A stretch of DNA of 22,800 nucleotides, taken from the NCBI GenBank assembly GCA_049964655.1, contig JBMFXC010000041.1:1-22800 (forward strand), given 5' to 3'. This stretch comes from JAJZJT01 sp049964655 (GTDB taxonomy: Bacteria > Actinomycetota > Acidimicrobiia > Acidimicrobiales > RAAP-2). Below are positions 6,968-12,999 of the stretch, in pieces (position 1 is the stretch's first letter; every line of letters starts with the position of its first letter). A program made the translations under genes and the position numbers. Below the pieces are notes generated by a model. It saw nothing but the letters and a program-made list of their open reading frames with translations, made no database searches and had not been told where the DNA came from.

Positions 6968-7645
6968 TCAGACCACCAGCTTGTAGCCCATGCCCCGAAC
7001 GGTGAGGATGAACCGCGGCGAGGCGGGGTCGGGTTCCACCTTGGTCCGCAGTCGCCGGACGTGCACGTCGACGAGCCGACCGTCTCCGAAGTAGTCGTAC
7101 CCCCAGACGCGCTCGAGCAGGTGCTCGCGCGACAGGACGCGGCCGGCGTTGTCGGCGAGCTCGCACAGCAGGCGGAACTCGGTCCGGGTGCAGTGCACCT
7201 CGTCCCCGCCCCGGGTGACCACGCCTGCGTCGCGCTCGATGGTCACGTCGCCGAAGGCGAAGCTCGAAGGGCTCTCGTCCTCGGGGCGCGCCCGCCGGAG
7301 GAGGGCACGGATGCGAGCGGCGAGCTCCTTGGCCACGAACGGCTTGGTCACGTAGTCGTCGGCCCCCGCCTCCAGCCCGGCTACGACGTCGTGGGTGTCC
7401 GACCGCGCCGTCACCATGATGACCGGTACCGTGCTCGTCCGCCGAAGGCGACGGCAGGTCTCGAAGCCGTCCATGCCGGGGAGCATGAGGTCGATCAGGA
7501 CGACGTCGGGCAGTGCGCCCTCCAGCTCGGCGACGGCGTCCTCACCGGACTCGACGTCGGTGACCACGTACCCCTCGTCCTCGAGGGCCAGGCGCATCGA
7601 GGTGCGGATCCGTTCGTCGTCCTCGACGATCAGGACGTGGTGCAC
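6968..7645 (-). CDS. mtrA: MtrA-type OmpR/PhoB-family response regulator
   Basis: 225 residues, full length for the family. The receiver domain has the acidic pair at D9/D10, phosphoacceptor Asp52 (VVLIDLMLPGMDG), Thr79 and Lys101 (TKPF). The C-terminal winged-helix domain (about 130-225) contains TRTEFRLLCELADNAGRVLSR, LLERVWGYDY, VDVHVRRLRTKVE and the closing VRGMGYKL. The sequence pattern and the downstream mtrB-lpqB-like pair identify it as MtrA-like. The GTG start is preceded at 6 nt by CATGAT, a near-consensus -10 box, with no Shine-Dalgarno, so the mRNA may be leaderless. A tandem GTCACAGCA repeat about 170-195 bp upstream resembles MtrA-binding boxes and may bring autoregulation. Confidence 0.92.
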   Translation of the reverse strand: MHHVLIVEDDERIRTSMRLALEDEGYVVTDVESGEDAVAELEGALPDVVLIDLMLPGMDGFETCRRLRRTSTVPVIMVTARSDTHDVVAGLEAGADDYVTKPFVAKELAARIRALLRRARPEDESPSSFAFGDVTIERDAGVVTRGGDEVHCTRTEFRLLCELADNAGRVLSREHLLERVWGYDYFGDGRLVDVHVRRLRTKVEPDPASPRFILTVRGMGYKLVV

Positions 7646-7651
7646 GCGTCG

Positions 7652-7657
7652 ATCATG
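7652..7657 (-). promoter_or_regulatory. Probable -10 box of mtrA
   Basis: Minus-strand CATGAT, one mismatch from TATGAT, ends 6 nt before the mtrA GTG. This places transcription start at the start codon. No clear -35 is seen. Confidence 0.45.
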
Positions 7658-7804
7658 GCACGACGGGTGCCCGGCAGCTCACCGGAGGTCGCCGGCAGGC
7701 TGCTCGGCCACCGGGCTCGGCGGGCCTCGGGTCGGGATGTCGGCCCCAGGGGGAGGGCACCCAGGGCGCCTGCACGCCGCCGACCGGGCGGACGCCCCAC
7801 CGGC

Positions 7805-7841
7805 GAGGTCCTGTCACAGCAATGAGGTCCTGTCACAGCAA
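7805..7841 (+). promoter_or_regulatory. Perfect 18-bp tandem direct repeat containing GTCACAGCA (possible MtrA boxes)
   Basis: gaggtcctgtcacagcaa occurs at 7805-7822 and 7824-7841, a 19-bp period. Each copy contains GTCACAGCA (7813-7821, 7832-7840) and the near-palindrome CTGTcACAG. As I recall, M. tuberculosis MtrA binds direct repeats of a GTCACAGCG-like 9-mer, which differs at one base. The repeat lies between mtrA and xerC, with the second copy where the xerC -35 element would sit, so it could control either gene. Binding by the neighbouring MtrA is inference. Confidence 0.55.
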
Positions 7842-7853
7842 GCGACTGATCGG

Positions 7854-7859
7854 TAGGCT
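7854..7859 (+). promoter_or_regulatory. Probable -10 box of xerC
   Basis: TAGGCT ends 6 nt before the GTG start at 7866, the same hexamer and spacing as in front of the oxidoreductase gene at 2052. The expected -35 window (about 7831-7836) falls inside the second GTCACAGCA copy and has no TTGACA match, which suits an activator-dependent promoter. Confidence 0.5.
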
Positions 7860-7865
7860 ACAGCG

Positions 7866-8759
7866 GTGGCGTGGCACCTCGACGAGTACGAGCGGTCCAT
7901 GGGCCAGCTCGCGCCGTCCTCGCTGGTGGCCTACCGGAGAGACCTCGAGGCGTTCGTCCGGTGGGCGGAGCGGTCGGGAGCCGGGGCCCCGGGCGACGTG
8001 GACCGGGTGCAGCTCCGTCGGTACTTGGCCGCCCTGGTCACACGTCGCTACGCCAGGGCGTCCATCGCCCGGGCGGCGGCGTCGCTCCGTTCGTACTTTG
8101 CCTGGTGTGCCCGTCGCGGGCTGGTGGTGACTGATCCGGCCCGCCGGCTCTCGGCCCCGTCGCCGGCGTCGCGGTTGCCGACCGTCCTCGACCACGCCGA
8201 CCTCTCGGCGCTCCTCGACGGGCGCGCACGGGGCCAGGGTGCAGGTGGCGACCGTCGTCGGTGCGACCGTGACCGGCGGGACGACGCCGTGCTCGAGCTG
8301 CTCTACGGATCGGGGCTGCGGGTGGCCGAGCTGTGCGCTCTCGACTGCGGCGACGTCGACCTCGCCACCCGGCTGCTCACCGTGGTCGGCAAGGGCGACA
8401 AGCAGCGCGCCGTGGTCATGAACCAACGGTGTGCCGAGGCCGTGGCGGCGTGGCTGGACGGCCCTCGCGATCGCCTGTCGGGTCCCGATACGCCACCGGG
8501 TGCGCTCTTCGTCAACCAGGTCGGACGTCGGCTCGGTCCCCGCGACGTCCGACGCATCCTCGACCGTCGCTCTCCAGTCCCGACCCACCCGCACGCCCTC
8601 CGGCACACCTTCGCCACCCACCTGCTGGACGGAGGGGCCGACCTCCGGGTCGTCCAGGAGCTGTTGGGACATGCCAGCTTGCGGACGACCCAGGTCTACA
8701 CTCATGTGAGCAAGGAGCGACTGCTCGCCGTGTATGGGCAAACCCATCCACGGGCGTAA
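7866..8759 (+). CDS. xerC: Tyrosine recombinase, XerC/XerD type
   Basis: 297 residues. The N-terminal SAM-like core-binding domain spans about 1-95 (SSLVAYRRDLEAFVRW, SLRSYFAWCARRG). The catalytic domain has all expected residues: Arg152 (GSGLRVAEL), Lys176 in GKGDKQR, His243 and Arg246 (HALRHTFATH), His269 (LGHASLRTTQ) and the nucleophile Tyr278. It should resolve chromosome dimers at dif with a partner Xer protein; XerC versus XerD cannot be settled here. I use xerC because the recombinase near rpsB in other actinobacteria has that name. A basic insert at about 119-139 (GDRRRCDRDRRDD) separates the two domains and is longer than usual. The absence of other integrase-associated genes or att repeats argues against a phage or island integrase. 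The sigma factor gene follows after 9 nt. Confidence 0.87.
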   Translation: MAWHLDEYERSMGQLAPSSLVAYRRDLEAFVRWAERSGAGAPGDVDRVQLRRYLAALVTRRYARASIARAAASLRSYFAWCARRGLVVTDPARRLSAPSPASRLPTVLDHADLSALLDGRARGQGAGGDRRRCDRDRRDDAVLELLYGSGLRVAELCALDCGDVDLATRLLTVVGKGDKQRAVVMNQRCAEAVAAWLDGPRDRLSGPDTPPGALFVNQVGRRLGPRDVRRILDRRSPVPTHPHALRHTFATHLLDGGADLRVVQELLGHASLRTTQVYTHVSKERLLAVYGQTHPRA

Positions 8760-8768
8760 GGGGATCAC

Positions 8769-9614
8769 GTGGCTGCGCAAGACGACACAGCTGGCCAGGG
8801 AATCGATCGGCTGTGGGCCGAGTACAAGCAGACTGGCGAGCGTGCGCTGCGCGACCAGCTCATCGTCCACTACGCACCAGTCGTCAAGTACGTCGCCGGT
8901 CGTGTCTCGGTCGGGCTGCCCCGGCACGTCGACGAGTCGGACCTCGCCAGCTACGGCATCATCGGGCTGATCGACGCCATCGAGCGGTTCGACCCGGTCC
9001 GCAACGTGAAGTTCGAGACGTACGCCATTCCCCGGATCAAAGGGGCGATCATCGACGAGCTGCGCTCGATCGACTGGGTGCCTCGGTCCGTCCGGGCGAA
9101 AGCCCGTGCCGTCGAGCAGTCCTACGCCAAGCTCGAGGCCACCCTGCACCGGACGCCGACCGACGCCGAGGTGGCTGCCGATCTCGACATGACCGACGCC
9201 GAGTTCCAGAACGTGCTCCGGCAGATCTCCTTCGTCGGTGTCGTGGCCCTCGACGAGGTGTTCCGCGGCGGTGAACGCTCGGACCGGTCCACCCTTGGTG
9301 ACAACTTGCCCGATGCCGGGGCGGGGCCGATGGTCACCTTCGAGGTGAAGGAGACCAAGGAAGCGCTGGTGCGGGCCATCGCCCAGATGGGGGAGCGCGA
9401 GAAGACCGTCCTCACCCTCTACTACTACGAAGGCCTCACCCTGGCGGAGATCGGGCAGATCCTCGGGGTGACGGAGAGCAGGGTGTGCCAGATCCACACC
9501 AAGGCCGTGCTGCAGCTTCGAGCGAAGCTCGGCGACCAGCCCGAGCGCGAGGCCCCATCGAAGCGCGCCAAGGCGTCGGCGACGCCGCGGGTGGCCTCGC
9601 CAGCCTCGCGCTGA
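8769..9614 (+). CDS. whiG: WhiG/FliA-family RNA polymerase sigma factor
   Basis: 281 residues. Sigma region 2 spans about 10-110 (YVAGRVSVGLP, DESDLASYGIIGLIDAIERFD, FETYAIPRIKGAIIDELRSI, then DWVPRSVR, the group's signature). Region 3 is about 111-170 (HRTPTDAEVAADLDM). Region 4 has the helix-turn-helix at about 222-246 (GLTLAEIGQILGVTESRVCQIH). Residues 255-281 are a basic, disordered tail. Homologues direct flagellar (FliA) or sporulation (WhiG) genes; no flagellar or anti-sigma gene is visible here, so the regulon is open, and synteny with rpsB matches actinobacterial whiG. The GTG start at 8769 has AAGGGG ending 5 nt upstream, and the gene is probably co-transcribed with xerC (9-nt gap). 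Confidence 0.9.
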   Translation: MAAQDDTAGQGIDRLWAEYKQTGERALRDQLIVHYAPVVKYVAGRVSVGLPRHVDESDLASYGIIGLIDAIERFDPVRNVKFETYAIPRIKGAIIDELRSIDWVPRSVRAKARAVEQSYAKLEATLHRTPTDAEVAADLDMTDAEFQNVLRQISFVGVVALDEVFRGGERSDRSTLGDNLPDAGAGPMVTFEVKETKEALVRAIAQMGEREKTVLTLYYYEGLTLAEIGQILGVTESRVCQIHTKAVLQLRAKLGDQPEREAPSKRAKASATPRVASPASR

Positions 9615-9672
9615 GGGCCGCGGTCGGCGCCGCCTGACGGGGCGGCGAGTGGAGCCGAGGGGGCTCCTCCAC

Positions 9673-9678
9673 TACACT
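9673..9678 (+). promoter_or_regulatory. Probable -10 box of the rpsB operon
   Basis: TACACT matches the actinobacterial TANNNT -10 box. Transcription from about 9685 would give a leader of about 119 nt before rpsB, which contains the hairpins described separately. The -35 is weak. Confidence 0.45.
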
Positions 9679-9683
9679 CGGCC

Positions 9684-9775
9684 CGCCTCGGCTGGTGCCC
9701 GAGGCGCCACTGTCCACCGATACCACGCACCCGGACGCGTCCACGGTCGCCCTGCTCGCAGGGTGCGACGTCCGG
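9684..9775 (+). promoter_or_regulatory. Structured 5' leader of rpsB-tsf
   Basis: Three helices can be drawn. CGCCTCGG (9684-9691) pairs with CCGAGGCG (9699-9706) around 7 nt. GTCGCCCTG (9746-9754) pairs with CAGG (9759-9762) and GCGAC (9765-9769) with a 2-nt bulge. CCGGACG (9731-9737) can pair with CGTCCGG (9769-9775), closing the second hairpin with an overlap of one base. Such a leader is typical of autogenously regulated ribosomal protein operons, where S2 would bind its own mRNA; that is inference. I do not recognise it as a named RNA family. Confidence 0.45.
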
Positions 9776-9790
9776 GGAGGACCAACCGTC

Positions 9791-9797
9791 GAAAGGA
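9791..9797 (+). promoter_or_regulatory. Ribosome binding site of rpsB
   Basis: GAAAGGA lies 6 nt before the ATG at 9804. It is one of the clearer Shine-Dalgarno sites in the window and fixes this start. Confidence 0.7.
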
Positions 9798-9803
9798 TCC
9801 ACC

Positions 9804-10755
9804 ATGGCTGTCGTCACGATGAAGGACCTCCTCAACGCCGGTGTCCACTTCGGGCACCAGACCCGGCGATGGAACCCGAAGATGCGCCGCTTCATCCTCG
9901 GCGAGCGCAACGGCATCTACCTCATCGACCTCCGTCAGACGCTGCGAGGCATCGAGGAGTCCTACGGTTTCGTCCGCGACCTGGTGGCCGGCGGCGGGAC
10001 GATCCTCTTCGTCGGGACGAAGAAGCAGACCCAGGGGCCCATCGCCACCTACGCCGAGGCCTGCGGGATGCCCTACGTCAACGAACGCTGGCTGGGCGGG
10101 ATGTTGACCAACTTCCAGACGGTGTCGACCCGGGTCAAGCGGATGCAGGAGTTCGAGGCCATGCAGCGCGCCGGCGACTTCGAGGCCATGCCGAAGAAGG
10201 AGGCGCTGCGCAACACCCGTGAGCTCGAGAAGCTCCAGCGCAACCTCGGTGGGATCCGGAACCTCGACAAGCTGCCGGATGCCATCTTCGTCATCGACAC
10301 GAAGAAAGAGCACATCGCGGTCACCGAGGCCAACAAGCTCGGCCTTCCGGTGGTCGCCGTGGTCGACACCAACTGCGACCCCGACGTGATCACCCACGTC
10401 ATCCCGGGTAACGACGACGCCATTCGCTCGGGGGCACTCCTGTGCCGGGTCATCGCTGATGCCGTCGTCGAGGGGCGTTACATCGCCGACCAGCGGCGCA
10501 AGGGGGTGGGCGGCGGCTCGGCTGCGCCGGCTGCGCCAGCACCAGAGGCTGNNNNNNNNNNNNNNNNNNNNNNNNNNNNNNNNNNNNNNNNNNNNNNNNN
10601 NNNNNNNNNNNNNNNNNNNNNNNNNNNNNNNNNNNNNNNNNNNNNNNNNNNCGGCGGTGGCGCCCGACGTCTCTCCGGCAAGCACGTCCCCGGCAAGCGA
10701 GGTGCCCGCCGCGGCAACCTCCGTTCCCGCTGCAACGACGACCGAGGAGGCGTGA
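9804..10755 (+). CDS. rpsB: Small ribosomal subunit protein S2 (interrupted by an assembly gap)
   Basis: The complete S2 core is present before the gap: VVTMKDLLNAGVHFGHQTRRWNP at the start (with ATG at 9804), FVGTKKQ, YVNERWLGGMLTN, LPDAIFVIDTKKEHIAV, LGLPVVAVVDTNCDPD, IPGNDDAIRSG and EGRYIADQ near residue 230. From about residue 236 a Gly/Ala/Pro tail begins (GGGSAAPAAPAPEA) and runs into 100 N (10552-10651). After the gap an Ala/Pro/Ser/Thr-rich tail (AVAPDVSPASTSPASEV) continues to a TGA at 10753-10755, but in another frame of the given coordinates, so the gap's nominal length is wrong. S2 helps assemble the small-subunit head and recruits S1 in bacteria that have it. The low-complexity tail is dispensable for the core fold; its length here is unknown. 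Confidence 0.9.
10552..10651. other. 100-N assembly gap inside the rpsB tail
   Basis: The run is exactly 100 N, a conventional placeholder. Codons before it start at positions divisible by 3; the matching Ala/Pro tail after it is read at positions one base later. One uninterrupted S2 tail therefore needs a true gap length divisible by 3, not 100. The flanks are GC-rich and repetitive, which explains the break. Confidence 0.9.
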
Positions 10756-10757
10756 GC

Positions 10758-11552
10758 ATGGCTGCGTTCGGCGCCAAAGATGTCCAGACCCTGCGTCAGT
10801 CCACCGGTGTCGGGATGCTCGACGCCAAGCGGGCCCTCGAGGCCTGCGAGGGAGACATGGAGCGAGCCGTCGTGTGGCTGCGCGAACAAGGTCTCGCCAG
10901 CCATGCCAAGCGATCCGACCGTGAGGCGTCCGAGGGCGCCGTGGCCGTCGGGCGCTCGGCGAACGTCGCCTCGATCGTCCAGCTCCGCTCCGAGACCGAC
11001 TTCGTGGCCAAGTCCGACGCGTTCGTCACGCTCGTCCAGGAGCTGGCCGACCTGGTCGCGGCCAAGGGCGTTGACGCCGTCGCGGAGCGGTCGGACCAGC
11101 TCGACCAGTTGAAGACGACCCTGAAGGAGAACATCTCGGTCGGCCGGGTGGTCCGGGTCGAAGCCCCCTCGGGCGGCGTGGTCGACGCCTATCTCCACCT
11201 CCAGCAGGGCCGGGGGGTCAACGCCGTCGTCGTCGCCCTCTCCGGCGGTTCCGACGAGCTTGCCCACGACGTTGCCACCCACATCGCGTTCGCCCGCCCG
11301 GCCTACGTCAGTCGCGACCAGGTGCCCGACGACGAGGTCGCCGCCGAACGCGAGACGGTCGAGCGCATCGCCCGCAACGAGGGGAAGCCCGAGGCGGCGC
11401 TGCCGAAGATCGTCGAGGGCCGTCTGAACGGCTGGTACCGCGAGCGGGTCCTGCTCGACCAGGCCTACGTGAAGGACGAGAAGCGGACCATCGCACAGCT
11501 GCTTGGTCCGGCGACGGTCGTCGAGTTCGCACAAGTGGTCGTGGGCGACTGA
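10758..11552 (+). CDS. tsf: Translation elongation factor Ts
   Basis: 264 residues. EF-Ts is the GDP/GTP exchange factor of EF-Tu. The N-terminal UBA-like domain (1-50: KDVQTLRQSTGVGMLDAKRAL, then DMERAVVWLREQG) is followed by the core, with the diagnostic ETDFVAKSDAF at 79-89 and SVGRVVRVE, and a C-terminal part with EGRLNGWYRERVLLDQAYV. The ATG at 10758 has a strong GAGGAGG 7 nt upstream (10744-10750), inside the end of rpsB; only 2 nt separate it from the rpsB stop. The rpsB-tsf-pyrH-frr order is the usual bacterial one. Confidence 0.95.
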   Translation: MAAFGAKDVQTLRQSTGVGMLDAKRALEACEGDMERAVVWLREQGLASHAKRSDREASEGAVAVGRSANVASIVQLRSETDFVAKSDAFVTLVQELADLVAAKGVDAVAERSDQLDQLKTTLKENISVGRVVRVEAPSGGVVDAYLHLQQGRGVNAVVVALSGGSDELAHDVATHIAFARPAYVSRDQVPDDEVAAERETVERIARNEGKPEAALPKIVEGRLNGWYRERVLLDQAYVKDEKRTIAQLLGPATVVEFAQVVVGD

Positions 11553-12302
11553 GTGGGCTCCGACGCTGCTCGCCCGTTGCCTGCCGAAGGGCACCGCCGG
11601 GTCGTGCTCAAGATGTCGGGCGAGGCGTTGGCCTCGTCGGCGTCGGACGAGACGATCGACGCGACCGTCGTCGAGCGGATCGCCAGGGAGATCGCGGAGG
11701 TCCTCGCCGAGCTCGACCTCGAGCTGGCCGTGATGGTGGGTGGCGGCAACATCTGGCGCGGCTCCACTGGTGCCGGTGCGGGCATGGACCGGGCGACGTC
11801 GGACACGATGGGGATGCTCGGGACCGTGATCAACTCCCTGGCGCTCCAGGACGCCCTCGAGCACCACGGCCAACCGACCCGGGTGCTGACCGCCGTGCAC
11901 ATGGCCGAGGTGGCCGAGCCCTACATCCGTCGCCGCGCCATCCGTCACCTCGAGAAGGGGCGCGTCGTCGTCTTTGCCGCCGGCATGGGGAACCCCTACT
12001 TCACCACCGACACCTCGGCGGCCCTGCGCGCCGCGGAGATCGAGGCCACGCTGGTCTACAAGGGGACCCATGGCGGGGTGGACGGCGTCTACAGCGCCGA
12101 CCCACGCCTCGAACCCACCGCCACTCGGTACGACGAGGTCTCCTTCATGGAGGTCATCGCCAAGGACCTCCGGGTGATGGACCTGACCGCCATCACGTTC
12201 TGCAAGGACAATGCCCTGCCGATCCGGATCTTCGACCTGATGGGGCCGGGCAACATCAGGCGCGCGCTCGGGGGAGAGCCGATCGGGACGCTCGTCCGAT
12301 GA
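11553..12302 (+). CDS. pyrH: Uridylate kinase
   Basis: 249 residues. UMP kinase of the amino-acid-kinase fold makes UDP from UMP and ATP. Motifs: LKMSGEAL (19-26, ATP-binding Lys20), VGGGNIWRG (62-70), DTMGMLGTVINSLALQDALE (UMP and allosteric site), GMGNPYFTTDT (144-154) and KGTHGGVDGVYSADP (170-184), then FCKDNALPIRIFDL at the end. The GTG start follows the tsf stop with no gap (TGA then GTG), which points to translational coupling. The first 15 residues are extra to the core and likely flexible. Length and motifs are normal for actinobacterial PyrH. Confidence 0.95.
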   Translation: MGSDAARPLPAEGHRRVVLKMSGEALASSASDETIDATVVERIAREIAEVLAELDLELAVMVGGGNIWRGSTGAGAGMDRATSDTMGMLGTVINSLALQDALEHHGQPTRVLTAVHMAEVAEPYIRRRAIRHLEKGRVVVFAAGMGNPYFTTDTSAALRAAEIEATLVYKGTHGGVDGVYSADPRLEPTATRYDEVSFMEVIAKDLRVMDLTAITFCKDNALPIRIFDLMGPGNIRRALGGEPIGTLVR

Positions 12303-12369
12303 CTGTGACGACCGGCTGCCTCCGTCGAGATCGGGCTCGGGCGCGGCGGTGGTCGCTGCCCGACGTCGC

Positions 12370-12375
12370 TACGCT
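12370..12375 (+). promoter_or_regulatory. Possible internal promoter (-10) of frr
   Basis: TACGCT lies 9 nt before the ATG at 12385. The GGAGGGG between them ends only 2 nt from the ATG, too close for a normal Shine-Dalgarno. A near-leaderless frr transcript is possible besides read-through from pyrH. Confidence 0.4.
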
Positions 12376-12384
12376 GGAGGGGCG

Positions 12385-12954
12385 ATGGACGAGGACCTGA
12401 CGGCACTGGTGGTGTCGGATGCCCGTGAGCGCATGACGAAGGCGGTCGAGCACACCCAGGCCGAGTTCGCCGGCATCCGCACCGGCCGGGCGACCCCGGC
12501 CTTGGTGGAGCACCTCCGAGTCGACTACTACGGCGCCGAGACGGAGCTGCGCCAGCTGGCGGGGTTCAGCGTGCCGGAGGCCCGTCTTCTGGTCATCACG
12601 CCTTACGACAAGGGAGCGATGAGCGCCATCGAGAAGGCGCTGCAGAGCTCGGACCTCGGCATCACGCCGTCGAACGACGGCACCGTCATCCGTCTTTCCT
12701 TCCCGGTCCCCACCGAGGAGCGGCGCAAAGAGCTGGTCAAGGTCGTCCGCCAGAAGGCGGAGGACGGCCGGGTGTCGGTGCGGAACCTCCGACGTTCCGC
12801 CCGTCACGAGCTCGACGCGTTGGTGAAGGACGGCGAGCTCTCGAGCGACGAGCTCGAACGGGTGGAGAAGGAGCTCGACCGGATCACCCACGACCAGGTG
12901 GCTGCCATCGACAGGCTCCTGGCCCACAAGGAGCAGGAGCTCCTCGAGATCTGA
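12385..12954 (+). CDS. frr: Ribosome recycling factor
   Basis: 189 residues, standard size. RRF with EF-G splits post-termination ribosomes. Visible marks are MTKAVEHTQAEFAGIRTGRA at the start of the long-helix domain, VDYYGAETELRQLAGFSVPE and ITPYDKGAMSAIEKAL of the small domain, then LGITPSNDGTVIRLSFP and RVSVRNLRRSARHELD of the returning helices. A longer frame would start at 12349, but alignment to the family favours ATG 12385 (MDEDLTALVVSDARERM). It lies 82 nt after pyrH. Confidence 0.95.
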   Translation: MDEDLTALVVSDARERMTKAVEHTQAEFAGIRTGRATPALVEHLRVDYYGAETELRQLAGFSVPEARLLVITPYDKGAMSAIEKALQSSDLGITPSNDGTVIRLSFPVPTEERRKELVKVVRQKAEDGRVSVRNLRRSARHELDALVKDGELSSDELERVEKELDRITHDQVAAIDRLLAHKEQELLEI

Positions 12955-12982
12955 CATGACGGGCCGCGCTGTGGCTCGGCAT

Positions 12983-12990
12983 GGGAGGGA
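12983..12990 (+). promoter_or_regulatory. Ribosome binding site that sets the cdsA start
   Basis: GGGAGGGA ends 9 nt before the GTG at 13000. It is the only good start signal for the long cdsA frame and supports translation of the full N-terminal extension. Confidence 0.6.
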
Positions 12991-12999
12991 ACGACCGAC

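Noticed and set aside
7805..7841. The 18-bp tandem repeat as a start of a CRISPR array or an att site
   Set aside because: Only two copies with a 1-bp spacer, so no spacers as in CRISPR; the flanking genes are ordinary core genes.
7866..8759. The tyrosine recombinase as a phage or genomic-island integrase
   Set aside because: No adjacent tRNA, att-like repeats or phage genes; length, motifs and position near rpsB fit a housekeeping Xer protein.
9804..11552. A single frame joining rpsB and tsf through the N run
   Set aside because: The N run removes stop codons artificially. The real S2 tail ends with TGA at 10753-10755 in the shifted frame, and tsf has its own ATG and strong ribosome binding site.
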